A stretch of DNA of 51,909 bases from Plantago elongata (GCA_036897095.1 JAYMSP010000435.1:1-51909); one strand, 5' to 3'. Shown: positions 35,956 to 47,648, numbered from the stretch's first letter. Notes: generated from the sequence alone by a model not told the origin. Program-made: numbers and translations.

Positions 35956-36541
35956 ATTCTGAAATCAGTCACACAAAGTACGTATCACAATCGCAGATGA
36001 GAAACGGAGCAATCTGATGCAATTACAAATACACGGAGCTATAAATGAACTCTTTAGTGTCCTTTTCTGTTTGCGTAAAATGAAGAAAATGCAGAGGAAA
36101 TTGAGCTGAAAAGAGTGGTAATCCACTAAGCTAAGGAAGAGAGTGTGTGAATTGCAGGAAATGAGACATGATATAAGTAGGACCCACATGCGGGCCCGAG
36201 TGACATTCTGTCTTAAATTTTGCTGTTTTCGGAACTACTGACTTGGAGCCCAAGCTATACAAAGCTTCTTGCATACTGGTCTGGATATACCCCTTTTATC
36301 CCTGACCAATGGCTTCTTACGTACTGGTCATGTGAGGGCATGATTGGAAATGCCGCAAAATGGAAAGTTCATATGATCATGTCTCATTGTACCATGGAAT
36401 GAGCTGCAAGATTTTGGGAATCCAATAGGAACACTGTGTATATGTGTCATGACTCATGTATGTGACTCTCAAGTCTCAACTTGGTGACGCATTATACTCT
36501 CACTAAAAGTAGTTTATTGGTGTCGTCGTATTATGATTACT

Positions 36542-36834
36542 TACTTGTCTCATCCTAGACTTTTTAAATAATTTTTAAATTTAAAAAATCGTCTCATTAT
36601 AAGCTGTTCAAACAATTTTAAATTTAAAAAATAAAATAAGAGTAATTTTTTCATAAAATAATAAGATAAGAGTATTTTTATTTAAAATTGAATGACATAA
36701 GATGTAATTTTGAGTTATTGTATAAATATTCTAATGTTAAAATTGGACTAAAAATGAATACAAATGAAAATAAGAAGTTTTAATCGAAAAAATAAAAATA
36801 GTAAATTGGAAAGTTTATGACGGAATGGGGAATA
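36542..36834. mobile_element. Stowaway-like MITE
   Basis: Left end TACTTGTCTCATCCTAGAC; right end reverse complemented TATTCCCCATTCCGTC. TA borders and an AT-rich core of about 290 bp with internal AATTTAAA runs. The repeats are diverged. Confidence 0.55.
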
Positions 36835-36988
36835 CTTATTAACACTTGAAGGAAAATTTATTCAGATTATACATCTTCAATTAACATGATCATTGTAAGA
36901 TATTGTATTTAGTAATTTGATTATAAAATACTTATTATTATTGAACATTATATGTAAACATATTAAGCATATTATTCATTGTTGATAT

Positions 36989-37261
36989 TACTCTCTATGA
37001 TCCAATAAAAACTTTTTGAATTTCTTTATTTGAAGTAACATTAAAAACTTCCTGCCCCAAATTAAAAATTTTTTTTATCCCAATCATTAATTCTTTATTA
37101 TTTATATTTTCTACTTTATCATAACTTTCTTCTTTCTCTCATATACTTCATCAATCACTCACTACTTTATTAACATAATACCCCACATAAATTAATATAT
37201 AAATATTATTTTTTTATTAAAGTAATATTCTAGTAATTTCAAAAAAAAAACTGAGGGAGTA
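36989..37261. mobile_element. Stowaway-like MITE
   Basis: Left end TACTCTCTATGATCCAATAA; right end reverse complemented TACTCCCTCAGTTTTTTT. TA borders, about 273 bp, AT-rich core. It lies 150 bp from the preceding MITE. Confidence 0.6.
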
Positions 37262-37914
37262 CTGGATTGGAAAGTTCTTCCTCATTAGTGGAGTCCCCTA
37301 CAGGGATACGTGGATTATAAGGGATTCAAGGTAAAAAAGCATCTCCTTTCTTATTTACTTTCAACCATACATAAGAAAATTATTTGATCAAGTATTTTAA
37401 AAATAGGATCACTTGCAATAGCCTTTGTCTATTTCTTTCCAATATTACCATTAGAAGAATATAATTGTGTGAAAAAAGACACGTACCTTAAATCTAACTG
37501 GAAGGTAATTTCAACTTGTTATTATTTAGTCATTTTTTCTTGAATAGAAATTAGAAATGGAACCTTATAGTTTATTTGGTAGTTCTTGGCAGTTTAATTT
37601 TGTATTGGTCTATCCATTATCCATCTATCCCAACCCTTGAATCAATGACTACCTAAGACCACTTCGAACGGTCGAGTTGAGTAGCCGGCCATAACTCCCA
37701 GCTACTTGGGGAGTCAATGGTCATATGGTTATTTTTTATCTTTTTAATTTTTTTAAAATTAAAATAAATAAAAAATTAAAATATTTTTAACAGTTATATT
37801 TTTACGAACTCTATAAATACAATCATGATTCACTTCATTTTTTCACACTCCATTTTTCTCCCTTTTTCCACTTCATAAATTCAAAACGTCTAAATTTCTC
37901 TAAACTTCTCCAAA

Positions 37915-38124
37915 ATGTCTTCATCTACTATCCAAAACTACATTATATCGTCATCTAGTTCCGATGACGATGTAGAGCAACCCCCAACTTGGAGCGATTA
38001 CAAAAGTTCCACGTCAAACACTCAACCCAATTACTACACCCGTGCTACCAAACTCATTCAAGAAGCCGTTCATATTTCATGTATTGTACTTTCTGATTTC
38101 AATAAAACATCCTTTTTCATTTGA
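37915..38124 (+). pseudogene. N-terminal piece of a transposon-encoded ORF
   Basis: The frame starts MSSSTIQNYIISSSSSDDDV and continues to NYYTRATKLIQEAVH, then runs into non-coding sequence. Ser/Asp-rich starts followed by a short helix are usual for proteins of plant Harbinger elements and their domesticated relatives. No catalytic region is present. It lies just inside the left end of the element, after a TATAAATA near 37813. Assignment to transposase or its partner is uncertain. Confidence 0.45.
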
Positions 38125-38237
38125 TTAGAAAGTAAACATACAACATTCAAACAATGCAACATTAAAGAAAACCTAAGGATTTAGTAATAATACAACAAAT
38201 AACTAAACACTAGCAACAAAGGGGTGAATTGTTGTGC

Positions 38238-38870
38238 TCAATTGATGCTTAGGTCGCATATCTCTTCGCATGCATCACAATCGATGTCTTTCCACTCCGA
38301 GGTGATTTCTGGTCCACGAGTTGAGTCGTTATCTGGATCAACACATGCACATGTACTGAAAAGAACCTGGAGTTGCGGCCATAGCGGTTCATCAACAACA
38401 TAGTACCATATTGTGTGGCAATCGAATCCCATGATCTCTGCCCAAGCCTCCAAGTTCACTCGATTTCTACCACCCGCGAAATTTGTGCAGCGACGTCGAT
38501 GTTTTGGAAGCTCGTCGTCCCAAGTGAGGATTCTACAGGGTAAAGAACCTTAAGTATAGCTTCTCAATGTCAGCCTTCATTTCTGCCAAAGAGTAGTAGG
38601 CATTATTCCACTGAAGTTGAGACAAAACCATATGGAGGGCTTCATCCTGCTTGTGAGGATAACACCAAGTGCCAAGCTCCTTTTACTTCATCAAACTATG
38701 AATCATGAAGTAGACATGGTGCTTCTTCATCTTCACATCGTACAACAAGAAGTCTTGGTAGTTTCGAGCAGCTTTCTTTTGTGCCGGCGTCGAAATTTGT
38801 GCAGATGGAATTATCGGCTTCCACACGACGAACTAGTGGACATCTTGAAGAAAGAGTGTTTGTTTAAGAT
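38238..38870 (-). pseudogene. Decayed Myb/SANT-like transposon ORF
   Basis: On the minus strand, coding-like pieces lie in order but in several frames: PAQKKAARNYQDFLLYDVKM, LSQLQWNNAYYSLAEMKADI, then an open C-terminal part VNLEAWAEIMGFDCHTIWYY, EPLWPQLQVLF and CDACEEICDLSIN ending at a TGA. The W-x-E-I ... EPLW-x-x-LQ-LF pattern resembles the C-terminal part of the Myb/SANT-like (ORF1-type) proteins of plant PIF/Harbinger elements. There are at least two stops and one frame change. Function is lost. Confidence 0.45.
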
Positions 38871-39662
38871 TTGAGATTGAGTTGAAGAGTGTGAGATAGA
38901 TAAGAGTAATACTGAGAGGTATTTATTGTGAAACAAATCCAAATTCAAGTTGGAATTGAACCTCCAAATGTAGATGAAATTGAGATTCACATTGGAATTC
39001 AATTATTGGAATGGGGTTCTATGTTGCAATGTCAGACATCCAATGGGGGTGATGGTACCTATCAATATAAAGAGCAGACAAGAATATACCAATGTCATAA
39101 TTCATAGAGTTAAAAATGAGTTTTAATTAATTTCAACTTCTAAACGCTATTAAAATATGTTAAATTTGTTTAAAAAAATATTAAAAAAACAAAAAAAAAC
39201 ACTATTTATGATCGTCCGGATGACCCATTGAACATGATTTTCGATTGCAGTAGTCATTAGAGTGGTCATCGTCAATGACCGACACTATTCACGGTCAAGT
39301 GAATACCCATTGTGAATGGTCTAACACAATAAATAACCTATAGTGTTATAAATATTTACTGAAGGAATATAAGGACATAAAAGAAAACTAAGAGGCAACT
39401 TCTATTACAGGAATGTTAAACGCAGGACATCTTTTACTAAATGTATGACGCATTTTTTTATATATTACAAACAATACCACAACTATTACAATTAATAAAA
39501 TAGTCCTACAATTATAAATAATTATAATTTTACCTAAAAAAAACATCTAAACATGTTTATTTGAACCAATCATATTATCCGGTAAAAAATCGAAGAATAT
39601 TTAAAACAACACGAAGAACGAAGATGAAGAACACGAGAACAAAGAACTCCACCGCCCCGTTG

Positions 39663-39837
39663 TCGGAGCTGCACAACTCCGATCGGCACGATCTACCAGG
39701 ACACGGTCCTGGCAGATCTCAACCTGACCAGGACCGTGTCCTGGCGCCAGACCTGGTTCCGGCCAGGACTCGATCCTGATCATATTCGGATCTGACCAGA
39801 ACCGAGTCCTGGCCAGAACCAGGATACCGTCCTGGTC
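39663..39837. repeat. GC-rich array of short hairpins (CCAGGAC-n3-GTCCTGG)
   Basis: Five units built on CCAGGAC, three spacer bases and GTCCTGG occur at 39696-39712 and 39728-39744 (both perfect), then 39763-39778, 39796-39812 and about 39819-39836 (each with one or two mismatches). Spacing is about 24-35 bp. A further inverted repeat TCGGAG...CTCCGA stands at 39663-39682. The block is GC-rich and begins and ends abruptly in AT-rich sequence. An open frame crosses part of it but resembles no protein. Possible identity: subterminal repeat region of a DNA transposon (CACTA or similar), or a stray structured satellite piece. Confidence 0.7.
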
Positions 39838-40189
39838 AGTTTCTTTTTTCTTTTTTTTTTTAATTTTAAAAATTATTAATGTTAAATTAATTAATTAATT
39901 ATACTAAGTAATTAAATAAATATTTACGATTACGAATATGAATTATAACAATATAAACATTTCAAATTCATTATTATTGTAAAATATGACTAATAATTTT
40001 ATAATATTGATTTTCGTTACGTTATGATTTAGTAGTGTATATACGTTTATATATTTTCAAATATGTGATAATTTGATAAATTTTATGAAAGTTAAGACTA
40101 ATTTTATATTTATATAATTTATTAGCTCTTTTATAATATATAAAAATATATTCTGTGTTTAATAAAAATGATTTTGTATTTAACAATCC

Positions 40190-40927
40190 CCTTCTATTTT
40201 TATAGAGGAAGGATTTACTAATATAACTCTATTCTAAAGGGTAGGCAAGCCTCCCTTACACCTCTAATAAATAAGCTGCTAAGGGTCTTTATCTAAGTAA
40301 CTAGTGCCTTTAATAAATGTATAGAACTTTCTACAGTTAGTTTCATGTCTCTTGTTACAGAAGAGAGTAGTTTCCTCTCTATACAAACTAAAGAAAGGGT
40401 TCTTTATACTTTATATAAAAGGGACTTTGTAATTAGGAATACATGAGTGAATTTGAATAAAATAATGAACAGTTTGTATCATGAGTCTACCACACAAGGT
40501 ATAATTTGCATGTTTGATTTCATACCGAAATATTCAGAGTCACTTCGCTTTAATGAGTATGATTAGTTGATTACCGAATAACTTTGCTGACATTTTTAAG
40601 TGAACCCAATTCATTTCGCTGCATTGTATTTCCTATTAATTTGTATCATTGGCGTGAAAGTATTGTTGTTTTGTAATGTGTCGTTATGAATTAAATCTAT
40701 ATTATTTGAAGGTTCGATACATTAAAATAAATTTTTATATTTTACTATTAGAAAAATTCAATGGCTCCCCTGAAAACTTCTTAAGCTATTCAAATCATTT
40801 TTACACCATTATAGAAACAACAAAAAAACCTTATTTACATCCAAATACAATACATTTAATTGATCATTCACTATATTTATTTCTCAAATATATTAATGAT
40901 CATAGGAATCATGACTTGGAATCATGA
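40190..40927 (+). mobile_element. Possible Copia remnant (LTR end to start of gag), fossil
   Basis: A promoter-like TATATAAAAGGG at about 40415, a primer-site-like stretch near 40476 resembling the initiator-Met type TGGTATCA pattern, and a frame with EKFNGSPENF reminiscent of the start of Copia gag lie in the expected order. The whole is AT-rich and badly decayed, with no partner LTR identified. It is an old, broken fossil if the call is right. Confidence 0.3.
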
Positions 40928-41233
40928 CTAATGCATATCTATGGTTATGGTAGTTTAACCGTCCGGTATGAAATTGAAACATCTTTTGGTAATAGGTACG
41001 GCACTTTTATTAAGATAACACTAACATACGAAATATTTTGAATCAGGTACAAATTGTATCAGCTCATATAACATATTTGCAAATAGATCCCTATACCTAA
41101 AAAGAGTTACTTCAAGCAAAATATACATTTATATAAGATGTTTTTTGAATTTTAATTGAACTCATTAATTGATAATTGTGTAAACAATTTAGTTTGTCTT
41201 TCTTGTTCCTGCCAACTTATAATTTATTGAGAG

Positions 41234-41385
41234 TACTTGGCCATTTTTACGAAATTAGTTAATAATTTATCAAGATAAATAGATTAATTGGCCATTTTTA
41301 TGAAATTAGTTGGAAATTTACTAACATAGTAAGATTAGTTTGCCATTTTTATTCATGTAGTTGGCTATTTTTATACAATAATAAT
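41234..41385. repeat. 51-bp tandem repeat, about three copies
   Basis: The string TTGGCCATTTTTA-GAAATTAGTT and its diverged forms recur with a constant 51-bp step (GCC at about 41240, 41291 and 41342). Non-coding and diverged. Confidence 0.7.
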
Positions 41386-42068
41386 GCCCTTGTTTCAGTC
41401 GAGTATTTGAGTGTCATGTTTCGGTCACTTTCCAATTACATCAGTAATTATAGCTAGTGGATAAATGCATGTTCCAAGAAAATGAGATTTTCCAAGAGAG
41501 AATGAAATCTTCTGAGTGTTGATATGGAGTAATTTTTCATTTCAATTTTAAGTGGATACATTAAAAATAAAAAATATAAGGGGTGTTTGGATGGGAATTT
41601 GAATACCCCATTTGGCTCGATAAACAATGATTTGTCCTAAAATACATTTAAAATACCCCACTCAAGTGTCCATCCAAACACAATTTTCACCAAAATCCAT
41701 CCAAATGCCCACTCAAATGTCCTTCCACACAGCCACTAAATGTCGAACCCCTTGCAAGGCTGCATCGACTCCTGCATTTTACCAAGGACACAATATTCGT
41801 GTAATTTAGCACATCGTATGCCATCTGACAATTTGAGATGCTAGCTATAGTCAATTTTCAATAAGGATCCTCTACTACAATTCGTGCGATATACATACAC
41901 TTGCCAAACTAGCCAATAGTACCAACTACCAAGGAAATGCAGTAACTTGCTTATTCTACTACCTTCTAGAACGAAATGTCGCACTCTGTAAAACAGAATG
42001 GGTCAAAATATTACTATACAGGTTACACAAATCCAGCAAAATGTACATGTTACACGAATCTGCAATGA

Positions 42069-45000
42069 TCAAAAGCACTGGTGAAAGCAGAAGAAAACCC
42101 CTCCAGTGCTACTTTCTGTCGATGTTTTTGGCGTGTCATTAGTATCGTCCCTCTTGGCCATCAATGAACTGGTGCCTGGAGATTCCGGTGGAAAGACTGC
42201 ATTTTCAGAAGCAAACATTCTCGGTGGTATAGCTGGTTCAACCTTTGAGATTCTTGAGAGGTAATGGAGAAGCATTTGTGTTATCTGACTGAAGTTGGGA
42301 CGGGCATTAGGGTCCTCTCTCCAACATGAAGTCACTATTACACCTAAATCTTCAGGAAGCTCATCTGCACTTGGCCTTGCATTCTGGAAGGATAAGTACA
42401 TGTTAATAGGGAAAATATTGATCTGATACTGTAAACTGAACTATCAGTATGATCACGACAAGTGAAGCAAAGTATCAACACGTGTGTCCAACATAACTAG
42501 AGGTTATTCCTGTTCGTGTAACTGTAGAAAGATCGGCGGAGCTAATTGCACAATAGTTTAATGCAATTTTGGAAATGAGCAAGGATTACACATGAGTTTA
42601 CACATTATAGGTGCACGGTGCACCTAACCTTCTCTTTGCTCGAAAAGGCCCCTAGTGTTTTCCTGCCAACCCCTTAAAGAGTTCCATCATATCTAAAGTC
42701 CTAACTTATAGAGAAGTGTAGCACCAATCCATTCGAATTCATTCTCATAGATCGGACAATGATCTGGGTATGACCAGAGTCTCTGGGCATTAACATCCGT
42801 TTCATTCAGCCGAGAAACGGCTGAATTTGAGCCCCAATCATCATAAGCTGGCCCAATTGTTTTTACTTTTTTTGTTACTTTTTTAGTCTAAAAAAATTGT
42901 AAAAAATAATAATAAAACATAAAAATTATACCAACTATATTATTTTCATGATCAATAAATTGACACCAATCTTCACTCATTTCACCACACCTCAACCTTT
43001 TCCCTTCTATTCTTAAACTCACAAAACGCTCTCTAAATTCGCCATTTCACTAATTTCAACCACTAATTACTCTTATACTAATATGTTTAATACGTTAAAT
43101 GTGTAAAAGAATTGACGGTCAAATTTGGGCCTATTGCAGTACAGATCTCAGGATTCTGCTCATAGGATAAGTCGTGACTCGTGACCCTTTTCATCCCACG
43201 ACCCACTGATAATGGTCTAATACATTAAACTATGAAAGAATTTCGGCTCATCGAAAAGTTAAGGTAGAATTAATCCATTTATATTAGTTAAACAACACAC
43301 ACACACCCTGCCAACGCAGAATTTTGCACCTTTCCTAATCACATGGGTGTTTATGGTGCACTTCTCTCTTGATCAGATATATTCTCAATTATGAATACAG
43401 GCAGAATAAACTATGCAGTTTATCAGAAGCTACATGTATTCAAGCACTATCAACATATCTAGCATGGACGGACAAACAATTAAAGCCACCCCAGATCTGT
43501 TGGCCTCAAAACCAGGCCAAAACATTAGGTATAAATGTACAATACAGCATTCAATATTCAGAAATTGTTGAGTTAAGATGAAAAAGAAAGCTTACTTTGA
43601 AAGCAGCAGCATAGGCAGCCTGCAGATTGGACATGCCTTCAAATGGTAACTTATTGAGTATAAGTTCCCAGAGCACAATGGCAAAACTGTAAGCATCCAC
43701 TTTGTGATTATAATGCTTCTTCTCACCATGTCTAAGTGTGACAGTACTATAGAGCTGCAGAAATAATAAGGAAGATATATTAGGGGACTCTGTGACTGGT
43801 TTTGACCAAATGAAGCAAATCGAAACAATTGGAACGTGGGGTGAGAATCTGAAAATAATTACCTCAGGAGCCATCCATCGGTAAGTTCCAGTCTCAGCAG
43901 TCATCATCTCAGTCAAAGTTTCTTCCCTTGCCAATCCAAAATCAGCAAGTTTTACGGTTTTATAGTCTGCCGTCAAGAGCAAGTTCTCTGGATGATAAAG
44001 AAAATATCGGAAACATTAATAAAGATCTGATAGAGAACATAATAGAAGTGATGAAGTATTAATAACAGATAATTATCTCTACCGCATATTTCAGCAAAGA
44101 GAACAAGTTTATTTGTTCATAAAAACATTAATTCAGAACATATTTCCAACTCAGATTATAACTAGCCAGTTCTATGTGCTTTTTATCCACATTTAAGCAC
44201 TATTAAAAGAAAATTCTAGCTGGTACAAACATCTTGTACGCATTCCCTGAAGAATATACTAATTGCATTTGTTTTTTAGCAGATACGTGGCAGACAATCG
44301 CATATCAACTTAGTACCCGACAATAATTCAATGCACTAATGGCTAACATGCTAACAATCATGAGTCAGATGTCACTACAGAGTACCGATTTGGTAAGATT
44401 GCAAGTACAGATTCCAGAAAAGCAATGAACCCTTCTACCTGGCTTCAGGTCACGATGTATGATCCCATGGAAGTGCAGACATTCCATTGCACGAGCTATG
44501 TCAAGTGCAAATCCGATAGCCACACGCATATCCAAGCACCTTGGCCTCAAGTTTAACAAGTACTTCCTCAATGTCCCACCAAGTAGAAGCTCAGTCACTA
44601 TTACCATGACAGGTTCCATGCAAGCTCCAATGAACTGCCAAAAACTAGAATTATGCATTGAACGTCCACACAACATGGTGCAATAATTTAATTCGATATC
44701 GGCCTCCATACATACACTTGAAACAAGCACAAAAGACTAATTTCCAAGTCCCATCGCATAGTTTCTTCTCCCATTAAGTTTAAGGTTGCATATCACGGGA
44801 GTAGACATGTTAATTTACACGCTCATAAGTTCCAGAAATAAATCGACTACCTTGACTAGATTCTTGTGCTGGACTTTTGATAGCATTGCAACTTCTCTAA
44901 CAAATCTGTCCTCTCTCTTGGCAATCTCATCTGGCGTCTCACCTTTATGGACAATCTTGATAGCCACATTCAGGTTTTTATACCTGCAAGATAGCAATTA

Positions 45001-45435
45001 AGTAAACAAAAAATAAGAATCAAGTCAACATAAATGTCAGATCAGCAAATACTACAATAACCCAATGCTTTCATCTTAACCTCCCATCTCAACTTCTTCC
45101 CAAATCACTAACTAAAAACAAGGGGAGTAAGATTCATACACAAACAACACTTGCTGCATATACTCATAAGAGGATTAGAAATTCCTTAATTTGTCCAAGG
45201 GAGAAAATACACAATGCTGGAATCCAAATATGAATACATAAACCAAGACAGATCAAAACATCCAAGATTCAGATAGAATAACTAGAAGTCAAACTTACTT
45301 GCCCTCATAAACCTTAGCATGAGCTCCTTCTCCAATCTTCGGCCCAACAAACAGAAGCTTTGGATCAACCAACCATTTCGGGTCCAGACTCAACTCAGCT
45401 TCTGCCGAGTAAAAACCATTTCCAGAAGATCCCAT
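42069..45435 (-). CDS. ATN1-like Raf-type (group C MAPKKK) protein kinase, 354 aa
   Basis: Six exons on the minus strand: 45435-45299, 44983-44851, 44634-44439, 43987-43863, 43754-43596, 42383-42069; 355 codons with stop, all introns GT-AG. The protein begins [20 protein letters not shown] and matches Arabidopsis ATN1 from memory end to end. Kinase signatures: Gly loop GEGAHAKV (35-42), catalytic lysine in VAIKIV (Lys55), alphaC Glu near residue 76, HRDLKPEN with Asp152, DFGLA with Asp171, and activation loop [13 protein letters not shown]. The kinase looks catalytically complete. The tail carries [10 protein letters not shown] and ends with a Cys/Phe-rich FFCFHQCF, which could be lipidated or membrane-associated (inference). 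Cytosolic Ser/Thr/Tyr kinase; the substrate is unknown. Intron 5 is 1.2 kb and holds foreign-looking repeats. Confidence 0.95.
42384..43595 (-). other. Large intron of the ATN1-like gene with embedded inverted repeats
   Basis: This intron is far longer than the others in the gene. It holds AGGTGCAC-G-GTGCACCT at 42609-42625 and ATTCAGCCG-agaaa-CGGCTGAAT at 42804-42826, both perfect palindromes, plus AT-rich filler. A small transposon insertion is likely, but its borders were not found. Confidence 0.5.
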
Positions 45436-46000
45436 TTTCTCAATCTTACAAACTACTAAGAAAAATCACTGACATCTATTAAAAGTAGTACCAAGATCAA
45501 ATCTTTATCACTTGCCCACGCACTTCAAGAAAATCCCACATAAAAAAAAAAAACACCCCCGGCTACCAAACTAGAGCAAAAACGAGCTTTACCGAAAGAA
45601 TTCAAACAGCCTTGTACTCTGCACTGAGATCACTGGACTTAAAAATACTCAATATGCCTTTTTATCATACGATCCCAATATGCAGCAGATCATTGGGGTT
45701 CTAAAAGCAGAATAAAAACCCACTTGGAAAATAAAATCGAGAAAGGGGATTGGGACAGTGTGTGAGTGTAATAAAAGAAAGGAATTGGAAGTACAAAACA
45801 GAGTGGGATTGTAGTTGAATGAAGCTCTTTCTCTTGATTCCTCACCGCGTAGAAGCAGAAGAAGAAGAAGTACTAATTTATGATTGGGTTTTTTTCTACT
45901 TTTCTTTTGTGTGTTGTTTGTTTGATCTGCAGCAAAGAAAGAGAGAAAGAGAGAGAGAGAGAGAGATAAAGCCGCACAAGAGAATTGAGTCTATGTCAGA
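45436..46000 (-). promoter_or_regulatory. ATN1-like leader and promoter with a (CT)n tract
   Basis: The 5' region of the kinase gene. A GA/CT microsatellite at about 45937-45968 reads (CT)n on the gene's strand, about 500 bases before the start codon. GA/CT repeats are common in plant core promoters and are bound by BBR/BPC proteins. No clear TATA was found. Confidence 0.45.
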
Positions 46001-46711
46001 AGTGGGGGCCTTTCTTGTTTTGTCCTTTTGAATTAATTTAAACTTTATGCGACCATCCATTTTAATTTTGCTTTTACTTCTCTTTTAGTTTCTCTGCTTG
46101 GTCAATAGGATTTAGGTAATGTTTTGTACTTTTGTTCGTAAAATCTGAAATTCAATAGTTCAAGCATAGTATATAACTTTTGTTCTAAATACACAATGAC
46201 GGTACTATAGTTTGAGTTTAATTTATATACTAGTTTCTTTCTTTTCCTTCTTGATCTTTTGAAATAGTAAAATTTAAAATGCGGTGAATAATTTTAAATA
46301 ACTTGTTATTACGGTGGTAATTATAAAGAAATGAGAAGTGGAGTGGATTACCTCCCAAAAGTGAAGTCCATCAACTTCATGTCCCATCTTGGCCAAACGG
46401 GTTGCACAGGATTTCCCTCATGTTTGGTATGCCTAGTGTCAAACTCCCAATTTGGTTGAGATGGCTCTACACCTCTTTTGGATGCATATAGTTTATCAAT
46501 AATGAGAAGTAGACTTAACTGACATGATCTCTAAAATAGAGATAGTGTCAAATTCACAATTAGAACAATTTGGATAGTGATTAAATACACAGAAATCAGA
46601 CTAAAATAGATACATTTAATTAATTTTTGATGAGTTTTATGTACAAACAAAATAATCACTAAAATATTATTTTTTCCAAAAATACTTTGAATAGAGTTAG
46701 AAAAAGACCAA

Positions 46712-46818
46712 GAGACTGATTGATATAAAATTTGAGTGTCCGTCTTCAATTAAATTGAACTTTTTGTATATAAAAATATTCGATTTGAATGAAGAGATGT
46801 CCGCTCCCGCAGTATAAC
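46712..46818 (+). repeat. Dispersed repeat, copy 2
   Basis: Same order of blocks as 31848-31964, from GAGACTGATTGATATAAAAT to GCAGTATAAC, same orientation, about 107 bp. Confidence 0.5.
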
Positions 46819-47648
46819 GAAAATGTCTAATCTAAAGTTTGAATAGAAAATTTTATTCCATAGGGATGTGGGCCGTGTTGTACTTGTAGACTATGGAGTC
46901 ATGCATTTTGCCTAAATAACCTTTCTAATGTTTGTTCTTTTTTAGTTGAGAATATGGTGGTGAAATTAATACCACTCCAGTGTAGATATTGACTTTGATG
47001 CGTCTATATATAAATTATGCAAGTCCCATATGGATGATCATGAAGATCCGAATAACTTCTGTCTTGTGTAGATGTTAGACTTCATTTTCAATGCATAGAA
47101 AATTGTTTAATGGACATGATCTATAATAAATTGTTTATTGAATTCTTAATCCTACACCATAGTACCATACTATGTGATATATTGTTCAAATCTAAACTCT
47201 TGGCATCTTATTCAGTTCTTAGTAGTAGGATTTATCATTGTATACCTCACCAAGCATTTGTAAGGAGTCAACGTTGTTGTAGTTAACACGCCAAGTATGA
47301 CTTGACTATATACAGTATGAAAAAGATTGTGAATGCGCGCACCCTCATTTGAAATTACCATGTTGAAAAATAAGAAACTATAGTAATGAGGTAAAGATGA
47401 AGTAATAGTAAGAATGTAAGAGGTATTACTATAATTTACTTCTCCTAATAACAATTTCGGTTTCTATTTTTTTTCTCAAAGTTAGAAATATTAAACTTTA
47501 AGTTGTAATTATATAATGAAATTTTATATCAATTCGTAGTGTGTGAAAATGTTAAGTTAGATGTAATGAAAATTCAAATTCGTTTCTCTCGAATTAATTG
47601 TTAAACAATATAATAAGTCTCATAATGGACTTTGAAAGTGTCAAGTGA

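Larger units (their letters stand above)
35956..37653. other. NAC promoter and MITE-rich spacer
   Basis: 35956-36260 holds the leader and promoter of the NAC gene (CT/AG-rich near 36110-36145). Two Stowaway-like MITEs follow at 36542-36834 and 36989-37261. No coding gene was seen. Confidence 0.5.
37657..39321. mobile_element. PIF/Harbinger-type DNA transposon derivative with TAA target duplication
   Basis: TAA stands at 37654-37656 and again at 39322-39324. Between them the left end reads GACCACTTCGAACGG and the right end, reverse complemented, GACCATTCACAATGG, so the terminal repeats agree at about 10 of 15 positions. A 3-bp TAA/TTA duplication is the PIF/Harbinger signature. The 1.66-kb interior carries a short plus-strand frame (37915-38124) and a decayed minus-strand gene (38238-38870). 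Autonomous plant elements are usually 3-6 kb with a DDE transposase and a Myb/SANT-like ORF, so this is an internally deleted, non-autonomous derivative. A second related end is at the right edge of the window. Confidence 0.72.
39325..42068. other. Repeat-rich spacer before the kinase gene
   Basis: Contains the GC-rich hairpin array (39663-39837), a possible faint Copia remnant (40190-40927), a 51-bp tandem repeat (41234-41385) and otherwise very AT-rich DNA. The kinase 3' flank begins near 42068. Confidence 0.5.

Noticed and set aside
38617-38874. Plus-strand 85-codon frame inside the PIF-like element
   Set aside because: It is the antisense shadow of the decayed minus-strand ORF, which has the better protein pattern.
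39561-39783. Open frames on both strands across the hairpin array (Pro/Arg/Asp-rich)
   Set aside because: Openness follows from GC-rich palindromes; no protein family match.
46320-46510. Less AT-rich stretch that might be a gene fragment
   Set aside because: No frame gave a recognisable protein on either strand.
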